DNA of 64,000 bases, from positions 186,001 through 250,000 of the forward strand of contig BPHV01000001.1 of assembly GCA_026003755.1 (NCBI GenBank). Reading direction: 5' to 3'. Shown here one piece after another: positions 45,501 to 53,660 of the stretch. The translations under genes and the position numbers were made by a program. Position 1 is the first letter of the stretch, and each line of letters opens with the position of its first letter. The stretch comes from Candidatus Roseilinea sp. GTDB lineage: Bacteria; Chloroflexota; Anaerolineae; J036; Brachytrichaceae. The notes beneath the pieces are model-generated. The model worked only from the letters and a program-made list of their open reading frames with translations, searched no databases and was not told the origin of the DNA.

Positions 45501-48500
45501 TGTGCGCCACGTCCAGATAGCCGTCGGTCATCAGCGCGCCGCCCTCGTCGCGCAGCGCAACCCGATACCCCGCCGGCTGGCCCAGGAACGGATCGTTCGT
45601 CGCCCGCCAGTGGCCGGTGTAACACGCCTGCGACACCTGCACGTCGGCGTCGTCGTTGACCACCGGGCTGGGGCCGTCCCACGCGCTCTGCGGCTTGGCA
45701 AAGCTCTGCTGCTCCAGCGCATACAAAAAGCCGTCCGCCACGCTCACCAGCACCTCGAGCTGCGGATCGGTGTCCACGTTGGCGGCGATCACCCGATTCA
45801 CCGGATAATAGAAGTTGTAGGCCCAGCGCAGCGAGCCGTTCTCGGCGTTCAGCGCATACAGATAGCCGTTCTCTGAAGCGGCCAGGATTTCGTCCTGGTT
45901 GTCGCCGTCCACGTCTGCCACCGCCAGGTCGCGGATCGTGCCGAAGCGACCCGCCCCAGGGCACAGCGCCTCCAACGTGGCAAGCTGCGTGCCCAGGTAG
46001 GATGCCGGCGTGTTGATGTCGGTCTGGCAGGTGACGGTGTTGAACGCCATCCCCAGCGCGCGGGTGTAAATGTCGTTGCCGTTCACGCCCGACATTGCCC
46101 CCAGCACCCCGCCGACGCGATACACGATCTCCAAGCCCCCTTCGCTCAGGCTGGCGTCGGCTAGAGCAGCAGCACCATGTGAATCTGCTATCTGGCGAGT
46201 GAAGGCGATTGGAAAGGCCGGGGTGTATTCGGCCACACGGAAGGAGCCATCAGCGCTTGCTGCATAGATCGCCTCGATCGTTAGGTCGCCGTCCACATCC
46301 CCCAGCATGGGCTGATGCACCCAGGTCATGCTACTGTTGGCGATCAGCCCGCCGGTATTGCCCTTGACGATGGCGCTGCTGAAGCCGTTTGCGCCCCAGG
46401 CAATGTCATCCAGGCTGTCGCCATCGGCATCTCCCACTGCTCCTGGGTTGGTGGCATTGGCTTGCAACGTCGCGCTCACGCCCCACAGCGGGCTGAGCGT
46501 CGTCCCGCTGCGGCGCAGCATCACTGTGGGTCCTTGGGGGTACCATCCCAGCGAAACAAACATCTCCTGGCCGGCGGCGGCGGAGAAGTCGCCCACTGCC
46601 TGCAACCACGGAACGGCAGGGGCGTTAGGGATCGTCCCACTGGCCAGCACCGTCTCCGCCCCCCCGATCGGGTCTTTGCTCAGCAAGACCAGCGTGTAGG
46701 TTGGCGCCGCGCTCGCGTCCACCAGTGGATACTCCCACAAGCCAGCTCCGTCTACATTGAGCGGATGCCAGTAAGGGATCACGTCGCTGCCCCTCGACCA
46801 GTTCACCTTGGGCGCGGCGGCCTGGGTGGCGGTGTAGGGGTCGAGGTTTTGCAACAGCCCCTGCGCCGTCACCAGCACCACCTCGTTTTTGGCGTCCCCG
46901 TTGGTGTCCACCACGTAGGGCCACACGACGCCGCTGGCCGCATACATGCGGCGCTGCACCTGGAAGGCGCTGTCCAGGTAATAGGCATAGCCATCGTTGC
47001 AGCTCAGCAACAGCTCGGCTGCGCCGGCGTTGCCCACCCCGCCGACATAGGCCACGCTGCAACCGGTGTTTGGCGGCGGGGTGAAGCGGCGCACTTCAGC
47101 GCCGGTGTCGCCCTGCCGCGCCACAATTTCCCCGTTGGTCTCTTGCATGAGCACATCAGGCATCCCGTTGCCGTCAAAGTCGGCCGTGAAGCGCGGTTGT
47201 CTCATCGTTCGATCGGGCCGGTCGGAAGGCAACGCCTGCCCGACCAGAGTTACGGGGACCGGCGTGCTCCACTTCAGGCTTAGGCTGCCCGCGCTCCAGT
47301 CGTACACCCGCACCAGGGTGGCCGCTGCGGTATCCTGCCCCGAGCGGTCGCACAGCAACAGCTCGTCATACGCATCACCGTCCACATTCGCAACAGCATA
47401 AAAATATCCGAGCCACTCTGCAAACATTATCGCGCCCGAATGACACAAGGCCTGGCCGGTGAGAGTCTGCGACACCGCGCCGGTCGCGCCGTTGATGACT
47501 TGAGTCTTCCACTGCGCTGCGACATTGTCATAATACGACCAGATCAGCTCACGCACGCCGCCGTCCAGGTCGGCCACCACCGCTTCTGAGGCAAAACTGG
47601 CCAAATTGGTGCGCGTCAGCACCCACACCGGGGTGATGACATACCCAGGCGCCGGGCCGACTTGGTGCAACGCCAGGAGGGCGCTATCTGCATGATGTGT
47701 CCACTGCGACACAATCTCGGCGCCGGGGGAGGCCGGCAGCACGTCGGCCAGAAGGGTGGTGGGATACAATCCCTCCGCGACGGCGATCGACTGCGTCGTG
47801 GAGGTCCAGCCGGTGTTCACCACGAACAGCGCCTTGCTGCCGCCCTCACGGGCATACACTGCCTCGCGCTGGCCGTCGCCGTTGACATCGCCCACCGCCG
47901 GCCTGCGCGCTGGTGATCCTCCAAAGTCCAGCGTCGCCGCCGGTTGCGGCGCGGTCGCGCCGGCCGCATACGTGAAGACGCTGGGCGTGATACCAGAAGC
48001 ATAGCCCGACTCGAACATCTCTATCTTGCCATCGCCGTTCATATCTGTAACGAGGGACAGAGAAGCATCACTGGGTGGTTCCTGAATCACGGACAGAATC
48101 TGACCGCCGGCGCCGGACAGGGCATATACCCGCCAGTGGGTGGCCTGGCGCGCCCAAGCCAGCACTTCGACGTCGCCGTCTGCATCCACATCGCCGGCAA
48201 ATAGCAGGTCTGCCAAGCCCGGGAGCAAATCGCTCATCCACAGCAGTTGGGCGGTGCGTGGATCGAAGGCGCGCACGCGCCCGCCGGCCCAGGCGATCAC
48301 CTCCGGCTGGCCGTCGGGCAAGCCGCCCGGGCCGGTGATGTCCTCCACCCAAGCACTCGGCGCGCCGCCCACCGGATACGACCACTTGATCGCCGGCTGT
48401 GTGATGTTCGCGCTCGCCACCGCCGGCGGCACGCGGTTGGTGCGCTGCATGTCGTAGCGGAAGAACGGCCAGCTCCCGGCCGGGGGGGCCGGCGCGGCCT

Positions 48501-48588
48501 GGGCCGGCCGGGCCGGCATCGCGCCCCACACACTGGCCAGCAGCACCCCGCCGGCCGCCACCAAACCCAATCGCCGTCGCACTTGCAT
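42583..48588 (-). CDS. Giant secreted protein: FG-GAP/VCBS propeller region, DUF11 repeats, SdrB-like repeats
   Basis: The 2001-residue protein has a signal peptide (GLVAAGGVLLASVWG, then AQAAPAP). Residues of about 40-1000 are full of FG-GAP/VCBS-type DxDGDxxxE calcium-loop repeats (FAGDVDADGDVEVLAW, VGDVNGDGQREAVY, VADVDGDNQDEILAA). A fibronectin-like stretch follows. Four DUF11-type repeats span about 1093-1574 (DPLPAGVSYVAGS, DALPSGTSYVAGS). Four Cna-B/SdrD-like modules then run to about 1985 (VFNDANGDGLRN, VYRDADATLN). It ends in a short tail, YAYVPIVMKP. The ATG at 48588 has AAGGAGG eight bases upstream; the open frame to 48678 is longer. It is predicted to be an extracellular surface or matrix protein. 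Confidence 0.9.
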   Translation of the reverse strand: MQVRRRLGLVAAGGVLLASVWGAMPARPAQAAPAPPAGSWPFFRYDMQRTNRVPPAVASANITQPAIKWSYPVGGAPSAWVEDITGPGGLPDGQPEVIAWAGGRVRAFDPRTAQLLWMSDLLPGLADLLFAGDVDADGDVEVLAWARQATHWRVYALSGAGGQILSVIQEPPSDASLSLVTDMNGDGKIEMFESGYASGITPSVFTYAAGATAPQPAATLDFGGSPARRPAVGDVNGDGQREAVYAREGGSKALFVVNTGWTSTTQSIAVAEGLYPTTLLADVLPASPGAEIVSQWTHHADSALLALHQVGPAPGYVITPVWVLTRTNLASFASEAVVADLDGGVRELIWSYYDNVAAQWKTQVINGATGAVSQTLTGQALCHSGAIMFAEWLGYFYAVANVDGDAYDELLLCDRSGQDTAAATLVRVYDWSAGSLSLKWSTPVPVTLVGQALPSDRPDRTMRQPRFTADFDGNGMPDVLMQETNGEIVARQGDTGAEVRRFTPPPNTGCSVAYVGGVGNAGAAELLLSCNDGYAYYLDSAFQVQRRMYAASGVVWPYVVDTNGDAKNEVVLVTAQGLLQNLDPYTATQAAAPKVNWSRGSDVIPYWHPLNVDGAGLWEYPLVDASAAPTYTLVLLSKDPIGGAETVLASGTIPNAPAVPWLQAVGDFSAAAGQEMFVSLGWYPQGPTVMLRRSGTTLSPLWGVSATLQANATNPGAVGDADGDSLDDIAWGANGFSSAIVKGNTGGLIANSSMTWVHQPMLGDVDGDLTIEAIYAASADGSFRVAEYTPAFPIAFTRQIADSHGAAALADASLSEGGLEIVYRVGGVLGAMSGVNGNDIYTRALGMAFNTVTCQTDINTPASYLGTQLATLEALCPGAGRFGTIRDLAVADVDGDNQDEILAASENGYLYALNAENGSLRWAYNFYYPVNRVIAANVDTDPQLEVLVSVADGFLYALEQQSFAKPQSAWDGPSPVVNDDADVQVSQACYTGHWRATNDPFLGQPAGYRVALRDEGGALMTDGYLDVAHTPGATVMGVTLCANDPNPQRRLVTNLIPGRRYFLEVISYKGANASGPTFTDSILVANFGSLEGSTKAVTPETTTPGGTLTWQVVVRNSTAAASEAQVFDPIPMNTTYVPGSASATFGSVSYNAGQNRVEWSGNLAAGQAATITFQTQVASGFSGGLIQNTAQIVNLSSGLIIQRSAAASVGASNLSSAVKEVSKGQALLGDVLTYTLRVTNTGTLTASGVLVNDPLPAGVSYVAGSLSATGGSGSAAYSNVLNRVTWNGSLGPGQVLEVRFRVQVNVANGVVDNCARFTDVVNGTFERCARTVVGSGGPSLVGSAKTSDRAVYSTTDTIVYTVTLANSGTQAATVQMRDDMPAGVTVQTAGALPSVGTLSYTSNRVTWSGSLAPGDVLQVRIVGNLNRSDGVMVNRAVVTDVTSARVYTLTREVVVGTAPSLNLEKYAEPASVDVGEEITYVLRLENTGNSVATGAVLTDALPSGTSYVAGSAAANVGSVSYNGLAQRLEWSGPVYITGPTYITWRVKVEAGAEVGAPVVNVASSYDGVSDYDTDVALTAVNVPAGKALIRAYVYLGPSGATPMSGVQVSAAGLATATANTNASGYANLLVDALATPTNYAVFQIVPSGYVNLTPNPVGVVGVTSGGVYEVVFRNAAQAPAGYGWVRGVVFNDANGDGLRNIFSEVGLANVMVSASDGQSMATNGDGSYYFLLPAGGRTLTQTNLVGWVSTTPDVVALTVASQGAHEVNFGDWQCLPGSPLCDPVPDGYARIYGYVYRDADATLNAPDGLKGVDDQGLALVEVWGDLGVYTDTTDASGLYFFDVPVGLVEVSLPNPPAGTLMLTPQSVGVSAPEGGYVRVDFGVISSTVCGSGFGVVNGYVYSDTLTNGQFLIGVDGPTLTQAAVTLGSQTQHTNWMYAFACVPTGSQTVASTNPAGYTNTTPNSVAATVSDGQATTVNFGKAFQNVPIALKYAYVPIVMKP

Positions 48589-48684
48589 CGCTTTTACCTC
48601 CTTGGGCATATCTAGCCCCTTCTCAGCAGCGCAACCGCTGCGCATCTTTGAGCAACGGCGCGCCCAAGCAGCCATCACGCGGTG

Positions 48685-48713
48685 ATCCTAGCACTTCAGG
48701 CGTCGCAGCGCAA
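48685..48713 (-). promoter_or_regulatory. Candidate promoter of the giant protein gene
   Basis: On the minus strand, TTGCGC (plus-strand 48708-48713) and TAGGAT (48685-48690) are spaced by 17 bases. They lie about 95 bases upstream of the start at 48588. Both hexamers are moderate matches to a sigma-70 consensus, and the region lies between the STAND stop and the giant gene. Confidence 0.4.
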
Positions 48714-48747
48714 GGTCACAAAGTAGGACAAAATAACGTAATACCCA

Positions 48748-48889
48748 GCTCGGCGCGCCGCACGCTCACCCGAACGTCGCCGCCGCCCAGGCCGCAATCT
48801 CCCCCGCCCGATAGTGGCCGGAGCGCTGGACCTGGGCCAGCGCCGCCTCCGCCAGCCGGCGCGCAGCTTCCCCCTCGCCCCGCGCGTGA
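48748..48889. repeat. Intact partner of the direct repeat at 42355-42484
   Basis: This 142-base segment covers the 3' end of the STAND gene and 18 bases beyond its stop. It matches 42355-42484 in the same orientation, with one substitution in the first 65 or so bases, an indel of about 10 bases and a few further changes. The two copies bracket the giant gene. The match stops within the bases before GCTCGG on one side and after GCGCGTGA on the other. Confidence 0.88.
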
Positions 48890-51408
48890 GCCGCTCGCGC
48901 CAACACATACTTCAGCAACGCAGCGAAGTCGGCGTAGCCCCCCGCCTCGGCACGCGCCAACCCCTCCCGGCACACCGCTTCAGCTTCTGCCAGCCGTCCC
49001 ATCGCCAGCAGACATTCCCCCAGCTCGATGGAGACATTGCCCGCCAACCCGCTCCAGCCTGCGGTCACACTATGAGCCAGCGCCTCGCGCAAGGCGGCCT
49101 CTGCCCGCGACCAGTCTTGCTGCCGCATCGCCAACACCCCTTGCGCGTGCCGCAAGAAGATCAGGGGATAAGGCAAGCCCAACTGCCGCGCCGGCGGCTC
49201 TGCCCGGGCAAAGCAGGCCGCAGCGCGCGCCGGCTGCCCGCGCTCGTTCGCCACGATGCCCAGCAGCGTCAAGGCGAGGACCTCCTGCTCGCTCATCTCG
49301 GCCTGCTGCGCCAGGCTCAGGCACTGCTCGACCCAAGCCTCGGCCTCTTCATAACGGCGCTGTTGACGCGCCGCAGCCGCCAGCGCATAGGTCAGCCGCG
49401 TTTGTTCCTCCAGCAGCCCATGCACCCGGGCAAGCTCCAGCGCCTGGCGCAGCACGTCCGCGCCCTCGGCATAGCGCCCCAGGTTGACCAGCGCATAACC
49501 GCGCAGGCGTATCAGGGATAGCTTGACCTCTGGTACATCCGGGTCGTGGGACAGCCCACGGTCACACACCTCCAGGGCGCCGGCCACATCTCCGCTGCTC
49601 AGCCTGACCTGAGCCTGGGCCGCCAGCGCCAACGGCAGCGACGCCGGCGCGTTGACCTCGGCCAGCGCCAACGCCTCTTCGGCCTGCGCCTTGGCCAGAC
49701 CCAACCGCCCCAGCCGCGCCAAAATGCGCGCATGGCACGCTTTCAACCGGACTGCGTCCGCATCCTGCCCGCCGCTCGATCCGCCCAAGGTCAGCAGCGC
49801 GTCGGCCATGTGCAGCCGGCCGCACGCGTCCAAAATGGGCGCGACATGCACGGCCAGGGCGCGCGCCACCGCAGCGTGGCCCTCCTCTACCACCGTGTTG
49901 ACGGCGGCCAACAGCAACGCGCGCTCATGCGGGGCAAAATCGGCGATGCGCGCCTTGCCCTCGGCCACGGCCTGCGCGATCTCCAGCAGGCGCGCTTGGC
50001 CGACCTGCCGCGCTTCGGCGGCGCGTGCATCAGCCCACATCACATCGCGCACCACCGGGTGCAGGCTGTACCACCCGCCGGCGCAGGTCAGCAGGCCGGC
50101 GTCCACCAGCGCATCGAGCGCGCGCACATCGCCGGCCAGCATGGCCAGCACAGTCGTCTCGTCGAATTCCGCCGGGCGCGGCGGCAGCGCCGCCAGGCTA
50201 TACAGCGCGCGCGCATGCGATGGGGCAAGCTGGGCGATCTGGGCCTGAACGATTTGGCCCAACTCACCCAAGGGCGCGCCCTCTGCGCCGGTAAATAAGG
50301 TTTGGCGACTGCGCGCGTCGCGAAGCTGATCTAAGACCGCGCGCAGGCGACGGGGTTGTTGGGCATGCATCACGCGCGCCAGGTAACGCCCCACCAGCAC
50401 AAGCGCCAAGGGCAGCCCGCCGCACCATTCCAAGATCGGCTCCAGCGCTTCGGCCTCCACCTCGGCCAGCGCGGGGGCCAGCGTGGTCAACAGCGCGCGC
50501 GCGTGTTCCGGGGAGAACAAAGGCACTGCAACGTGATGCACCGGAGCGAGCGCGACGGCGACCTCGACGCGCTGCGCAGCGATGAGGTAGCCACACGCCG
50601 GCCCGCCAAGCAGCAGCGCCCGCGCCCGCGCGATGTCGCCCACATCGTTCAGCACGATCAACATGCGCCGATCGGCCAAGGCGCGCTGCACCCACCCGGA
50701 GAGCATTCGCACGTCGTCGCCGAGCGCCGCCAGGTCGAACACGCTCGCGCCCAGCGCGCTGCTCCAGCTCCGCAATAGCTCGGCCGGCGTGGCCTGCGTC
50801 GGCCCCAAGTCGGCCCACAACACGCCGTCGGGGAATTGCCGGATCACCTGCGCATGATTGGCCGCGTAGGTCAACAACGCGCTCTTGCCGATGCCGGGCA
50901 TGCCCCACAGGGCGACCACCGGCGCAGGCTGGGTGAGCCAATCCACAATCTGGGTCAACAGCGCCTCGCGCCCGATGAGCAACGGATGTTGAGCCAGCGA
51001 GGGCGCCAGGTTGACGCGCAGGGCGGCCGGCGTTTCAAGCGCGCGCTGTTCCAGTTGGTTGATGGCGGCAGCCAAATCGTCCAGCGCCTCGCCCAACACG
51101 CGCCGGGCGCTGCGCTCGTTCAAGTGGAGGGCCTCGGAGACTTGCTTGAGGGGTTCGCCGCGCAGGTAATGCGCCTCAATCAACATGCGCTTGCGGCGGC
51201 CGCGCCATTCGGCCATATCGTGCGGCCAGGCCAGCTCGATCGCGCGTTCGATGAGATAGCGCAGCGCCGCCACGGCATCGCAGCCTTGCTCGGCCTGCAC
51301 AGCGGCAACCATGTGTGAGCGGGCCAGCGGATGCTGCGCCAGCGCCTGCGGGCTGGACCAGAGGCGCAGCATACCGCGCACAAGCTGAGAAGAAGCCAGG
51401 CCAGACAT
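48766..51408 (-). CDS. STAND-class NB-ARC ATPase with N-terminal sigma-like HTH and C-terminal TPR-like repeats
   Basis: The 880-residue protein has three parts. Residues of about 70-120 form a helix-turn-helix resembling sigma region 4 (MLIEAHYLRGEPLKQVSEAL, then NERSARRVLGEAL). Residues of about 140-400 are an NB-ARC-like NTPase with Walker A WGMPGIGKSAL (169-176 core), Walker B MLIVLNDV and a GLPLAL motif. From about 480 onward there are Ala/Leu-rich TPR-like helical hairpins. Such proteins act as nucleotide switches that control transcription or signal stress. It is upstream of, and in the same direction as, the giant protein gene. A broken duplicate of its 3' end lies beyond that gene. 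Confidence 0.88.
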   Translation of the reverse strand: MSGLASSQLVRGMLRLWSSPQALAQHPLARSHMVAAVQAEQGCDAVAALRYLIERAIELAWPHDMAEWRGRRKRMLIEAHYLRGEPLKQVSEALHLNERSARRVLGEALDDLAAAINQLEQRALETPAALRVNLAPSLAQHPLLIGREALLTQIVDWLTQPAPVVALWGMPGIGKSALLTYAANHAQVIRQFPDGVLWADLGPTQATPAELLRSWSSALGASVFDLAALGDDVRMLSGWVQRALADRRMLIVLNDVGDIARARALLLGGPACGYLIAAQRVEVAVALAPVHHVAVPLFSPEHARALLTTLAPALAEVEAEALEPILEWCGGLPLALVLVGRYLARVMHAQQPRRLRAVLDQLRDARSRQTLFTGAEGAPLGELGQIVQAQIAQLAPSHARALYSLAALPPRPAEFDETTVLAMLAGDVRALDALVDAGLLTCAGGWYSLHPVVRDVMWADARAAEARQVGQARLLEIAQAVAEGKARIADFAPHERALLLAAVNTVVEEGHAAVARALAVHVAPILDACGRLHMADALLTLGGSSGGQDADAVRLKACHARILARLGRLGLAKAQAEEALALAEVNAPASLPLALAAQAQVRLSSGDVAGALEVCDRGLSHDPDVPEVKLSLIRLRGYALVNLGRYAEGADVLRQALELARVHGLLEEQTRLTYALAAAARQQRRYEEAEAWVEQCLSLAQQAEMSEQEVLALTLLGIVANERGQPARAAACFARAEPPARQLGLPYPLIFLRHAQGVLAMRQQDWSRAEAALREALAHSVTAGWSGLAGNVSIELGECLLAMGRLAEAEAVCREGLARAEAGGYADFAALLKYVLARAAHARGEGEAARRLAEAALAQVQRSGHYRAGEIAAWAAATFG

Positions 51409-51472
51409 CAGCCAAGCTCATTGTAAGCCCACTGTAAACAGGCTGACGCATGACCAATGCCGAGGCAGGGGT

Positions 51473-53389
51473 TCAGCGCACAACAGCCGGCGTGGGCAGC
51501 AGCACCGAGCCGTGCAAGGAACGCGCGGGCGGCGAGGCAAACGTGGGCGGGCGCTGGCCGGTCCAATAATCGTACAAGCCGACGAAGACGGGGTATGAGC
51601 CGGGGGGCGTATCGGGCGCGATGTAGAGCGGCATCTCGTCGCGCACCACTTGGCCCAGTTGCCAGCAAGTGGTGGGGAACTGAGAGCGCATCGGCATTTC
51701 ATCGTGCTGAGCAACGCGCACTTGATCGCTCTCATCTATGGCCACATGCACAAAGCCCTTGTAGGGCACGGCGATCGGCCGCTCGGACATTCGTTGCCAA
51801 AACAAGACGATGCGTCCTTCTCTGCCGCGTTCCAGCGGCTGAAGCTGATACGCCAGCAGCGCGATATGGCCGTCCGCGCCGAAGCGCGTGTCCACTGCGA
51901 TGGCATCGGACGGCAGCTCGGCGCCGGGCAACGACTCCGGCGTGTGGCCGTAGTCCACCAACACGCGCAGCACTGCCGACTGAACGACGAGTTGCAACGC
52001 CAACAGCGCCAGCACCGCTGCACGCGCCGGACGTGATAGGTTCACCCACACCCATGCCGCCGCGGCGACGCCGAGCGGGCCGAAGTACAACCACACGCGG
52101 CCGGTCTCGGCGCGGGCCACGTGCGCCAATGAAAGCGCGACCAGCGTCATCGTGAACGCCGCAGTCAACGGCAGCGTGCGTCGCCAGCCGGCAAGCAGTG
52201 CCAGCATCCCCACCGGCAGGCCGATCATCGTCAGCATGTCCCAGGGGTGCCAAAAGACAAACGGCCAAAAGGGAAATTCGATGCCGAGGTGACTGTCGAA
52301 CACCACGCGATACAACGCGAGCGGGTCTAACCCCGCCCAGGCGTACACTGCCAACCAAATAGTGGCGCTGCCGATCAGCGCCATCGCCCCGGCCCCGGCC
52401 AGCCAGCGCACCGCCTCGTTGCTCAGGCCGTTGCGCAATTGCCACCATCGCGCCAACGTGTAGGTCGCCGCCATCAGCGCAATCGGCACTGCGCCGAAGG
52501 TCACAAACGTCGCTGCCGAGAAAGCCAACCCCGCCAGGAACGCGAAGCGCAACCGCCGCTCGACCGCCAGGCGCTCGCAGCAGTATAAGATGGTCGGCGT
52601 CGCCAGCGCCACGCCACGGTCGAACTGCGACACCCACAGGCTGAAGCCGGGCATCAACGGATAGAGCACCACCGTCCAAGCCGCCGTCCGCTCATCGGCA
52701 ATGCGGCGCACCCACGCAAAGAGCGGGATCATCACCGCCATCGCCGTGATGATCTCCACCGCCATGCCCAGCGCTGCGCCGGCCACCATCGGCGCGGGCG
52801 CGTCCACGCTCACCCAGCTCAGGCAACTGTGCGGGCGAAGCCAATCGGCGAGCGGCTGCGCAACCATGGGCCAGCGGGCGAACAGCCACGTGCCGAGTGT
52901 GAAGATCAGGGCCAGCGCAGGCGGATGGCGAGACACATGCACGGGATACGAAGGCGCGCGCTCCACGTAATGCGCGAGGAACTCGCGCACATCGGTCACG
53001 CCTGCGCCGACGGTCCAGTAGCCGCCGGTCGCCCAGGAGAACGTGCGGCGGGCGAGGCCGGCGAGCACGTCGGGCTCGGTTGCCGCCGTCACAAACCACT
53101 GCAACGCCAGGCTAACGGTGAGCACAAGCCCGGCTAACACCCATCGTCGCAGACGGCCCAAGCGTCCAGGGCGGCGCTCTAACAGCAGCCAAGCCAGGAT
53201 GAGGTATATGCCCGTGGTCAGCGCGATGGCGATTACCACGGCCGGCGCGACGCCAAAGTCGCGCTTCCACAGGATCAGCAGGTCGCGTTGGGGATACCAC
53301 AGCAGCATGCCGACGTAAATGAGCGTCGGCGCGGCGCACAGCAGCACGATGCCGATTGTCGGCGAACGCAAAGCACGCAGCGGGTTCAT
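51473..53389 (-). CDS. Polytopic membrane protein, GT-C-like glycosyltransferase candidate
   Basis: The 638-residue protein has about 11-13 transmembrane segments in its first 470 residues and a soluble C-terminal domain (about 480-638) likely on the outer face. An early extracytoplasmic loop contains YVERAPSYPVHVSRHPPALA, reminiscent of dolichol/undecaprenyl-phosphate-mannose-type GT-C enzymes, where acidic or His residues in the first loop matter. A second loop holds QFDRGVALATP. The exact family is not recognised, and a cell-wall glycan role is an inference. I took the ATG at 53389; GTG 53398 is also in frame. It is divergent from the ROK gene. Confidence 0.7.
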   Translation of the reverse strand: MNPLRALRSPTIGIVLLCAAPTLIYVGMLLWYPQRDLLILWKRDFGVAPAVVIAIALTTGIYLILAWLLLERRPGRLGRLRRWVLAGLVLTVSLALQWFVTAATEPDVLAGLARRTFSWATGGYWTVGAGVTDVREFLAHYVERAPSYPVHVSRHPPALALIFTLGTWLFARWPMVAQPLADWLRPHSCLSWVSVDAPAPMVAGAALGMAVEIITAMAVMIPLFAWVRRIADERTAAWTVVLYPLMPGFSLWVSQFDRGVALATPTILYCCERLAVERRLRFAFLAGLAFSAATFVTFGAVPIALMAATYTLARWWQLRNGLSNEAVRWLAGAGAMALIGSATIWLAVYAWAGLDPLALYRVVFDSHLGIEFPFWPFVFWHPWDMLTMIGLPVGMLALLAGWRRTLPLTAAFTMTLVALSLAHVARAETGRVWLYFGPLGVAAAAWVWVNLSRPARAAVLALLALQLVVQSAVLRVLVDYGHTPESLPGAELPSDAIAVDTRFGADGHIALLAYQLQPLERGREGRIVLFWQRMSERPIAVPYKGFVHVAIDESDQVRVAQHDEMPMRSQFPTTCWQLGQVVRDEMPLYIAPDTPPGSYPVFVGLYDYWTGQRPPTFASPPARSLHGSVLLPTPAVVR

Positions 53390-53591
53390 ATCATGCACGC
53401 AACAATGGTTGGCACATCGGGTTGCGAGTCATCCCATGTCCCCCATTCTTCATAGGCTGAGGCGGCCGGGGCCAGGAGCGGGCTGTGCCGCTGCGCGTGG
53501 CGGGATGCGGGTGACGTCTTCACGCCCCCTATTTTGCCCTCGCTGCAGAAAAGCTCGCCCACATTTCCGCGCTACACCCCCTCCGGCACAG

Positions 53592-53620
53592 TTGACATCT
53601 GCCGCGCCTGCCCTTACAAT
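53592..53620 (+). promoter_or_regulatory. Strong sigma-70-like promoter of the ROK regulator operon
   Basis: TTGACA (53592-53597) and TACAAT (53615-53620) are spaced by exactly 17 bases, nearly the full consensus. It reads toward the ROK gene (ATG 53661). The transcript would start close to the palindrome at 53629-53645. This is the best promoter match I found in the window. Confidence 0.85.
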
Positions 53621-53628
53621 CCAATTAC

Positions 53629-53645
53629 TTTCTCAACTTGAGAAA
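53629..53645. promoter_or_regulatory. Palindromic operator candidate for the ROK regulator
   Basis: TTTCTCAA-C-TTGAGAAA is a perfect 17-base palindrome around a central C. It starts nine bases after the -10 element, overlapping the expected transcription start. A repressor bound there would block initiation, so autoregulation by the encoded ROK protein is the simple reading. I did not see a second full copy elsewhere in the window. Confidence 0.75.
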
Positions 53646-53660
53646 TTATCGAGGCGCCGC

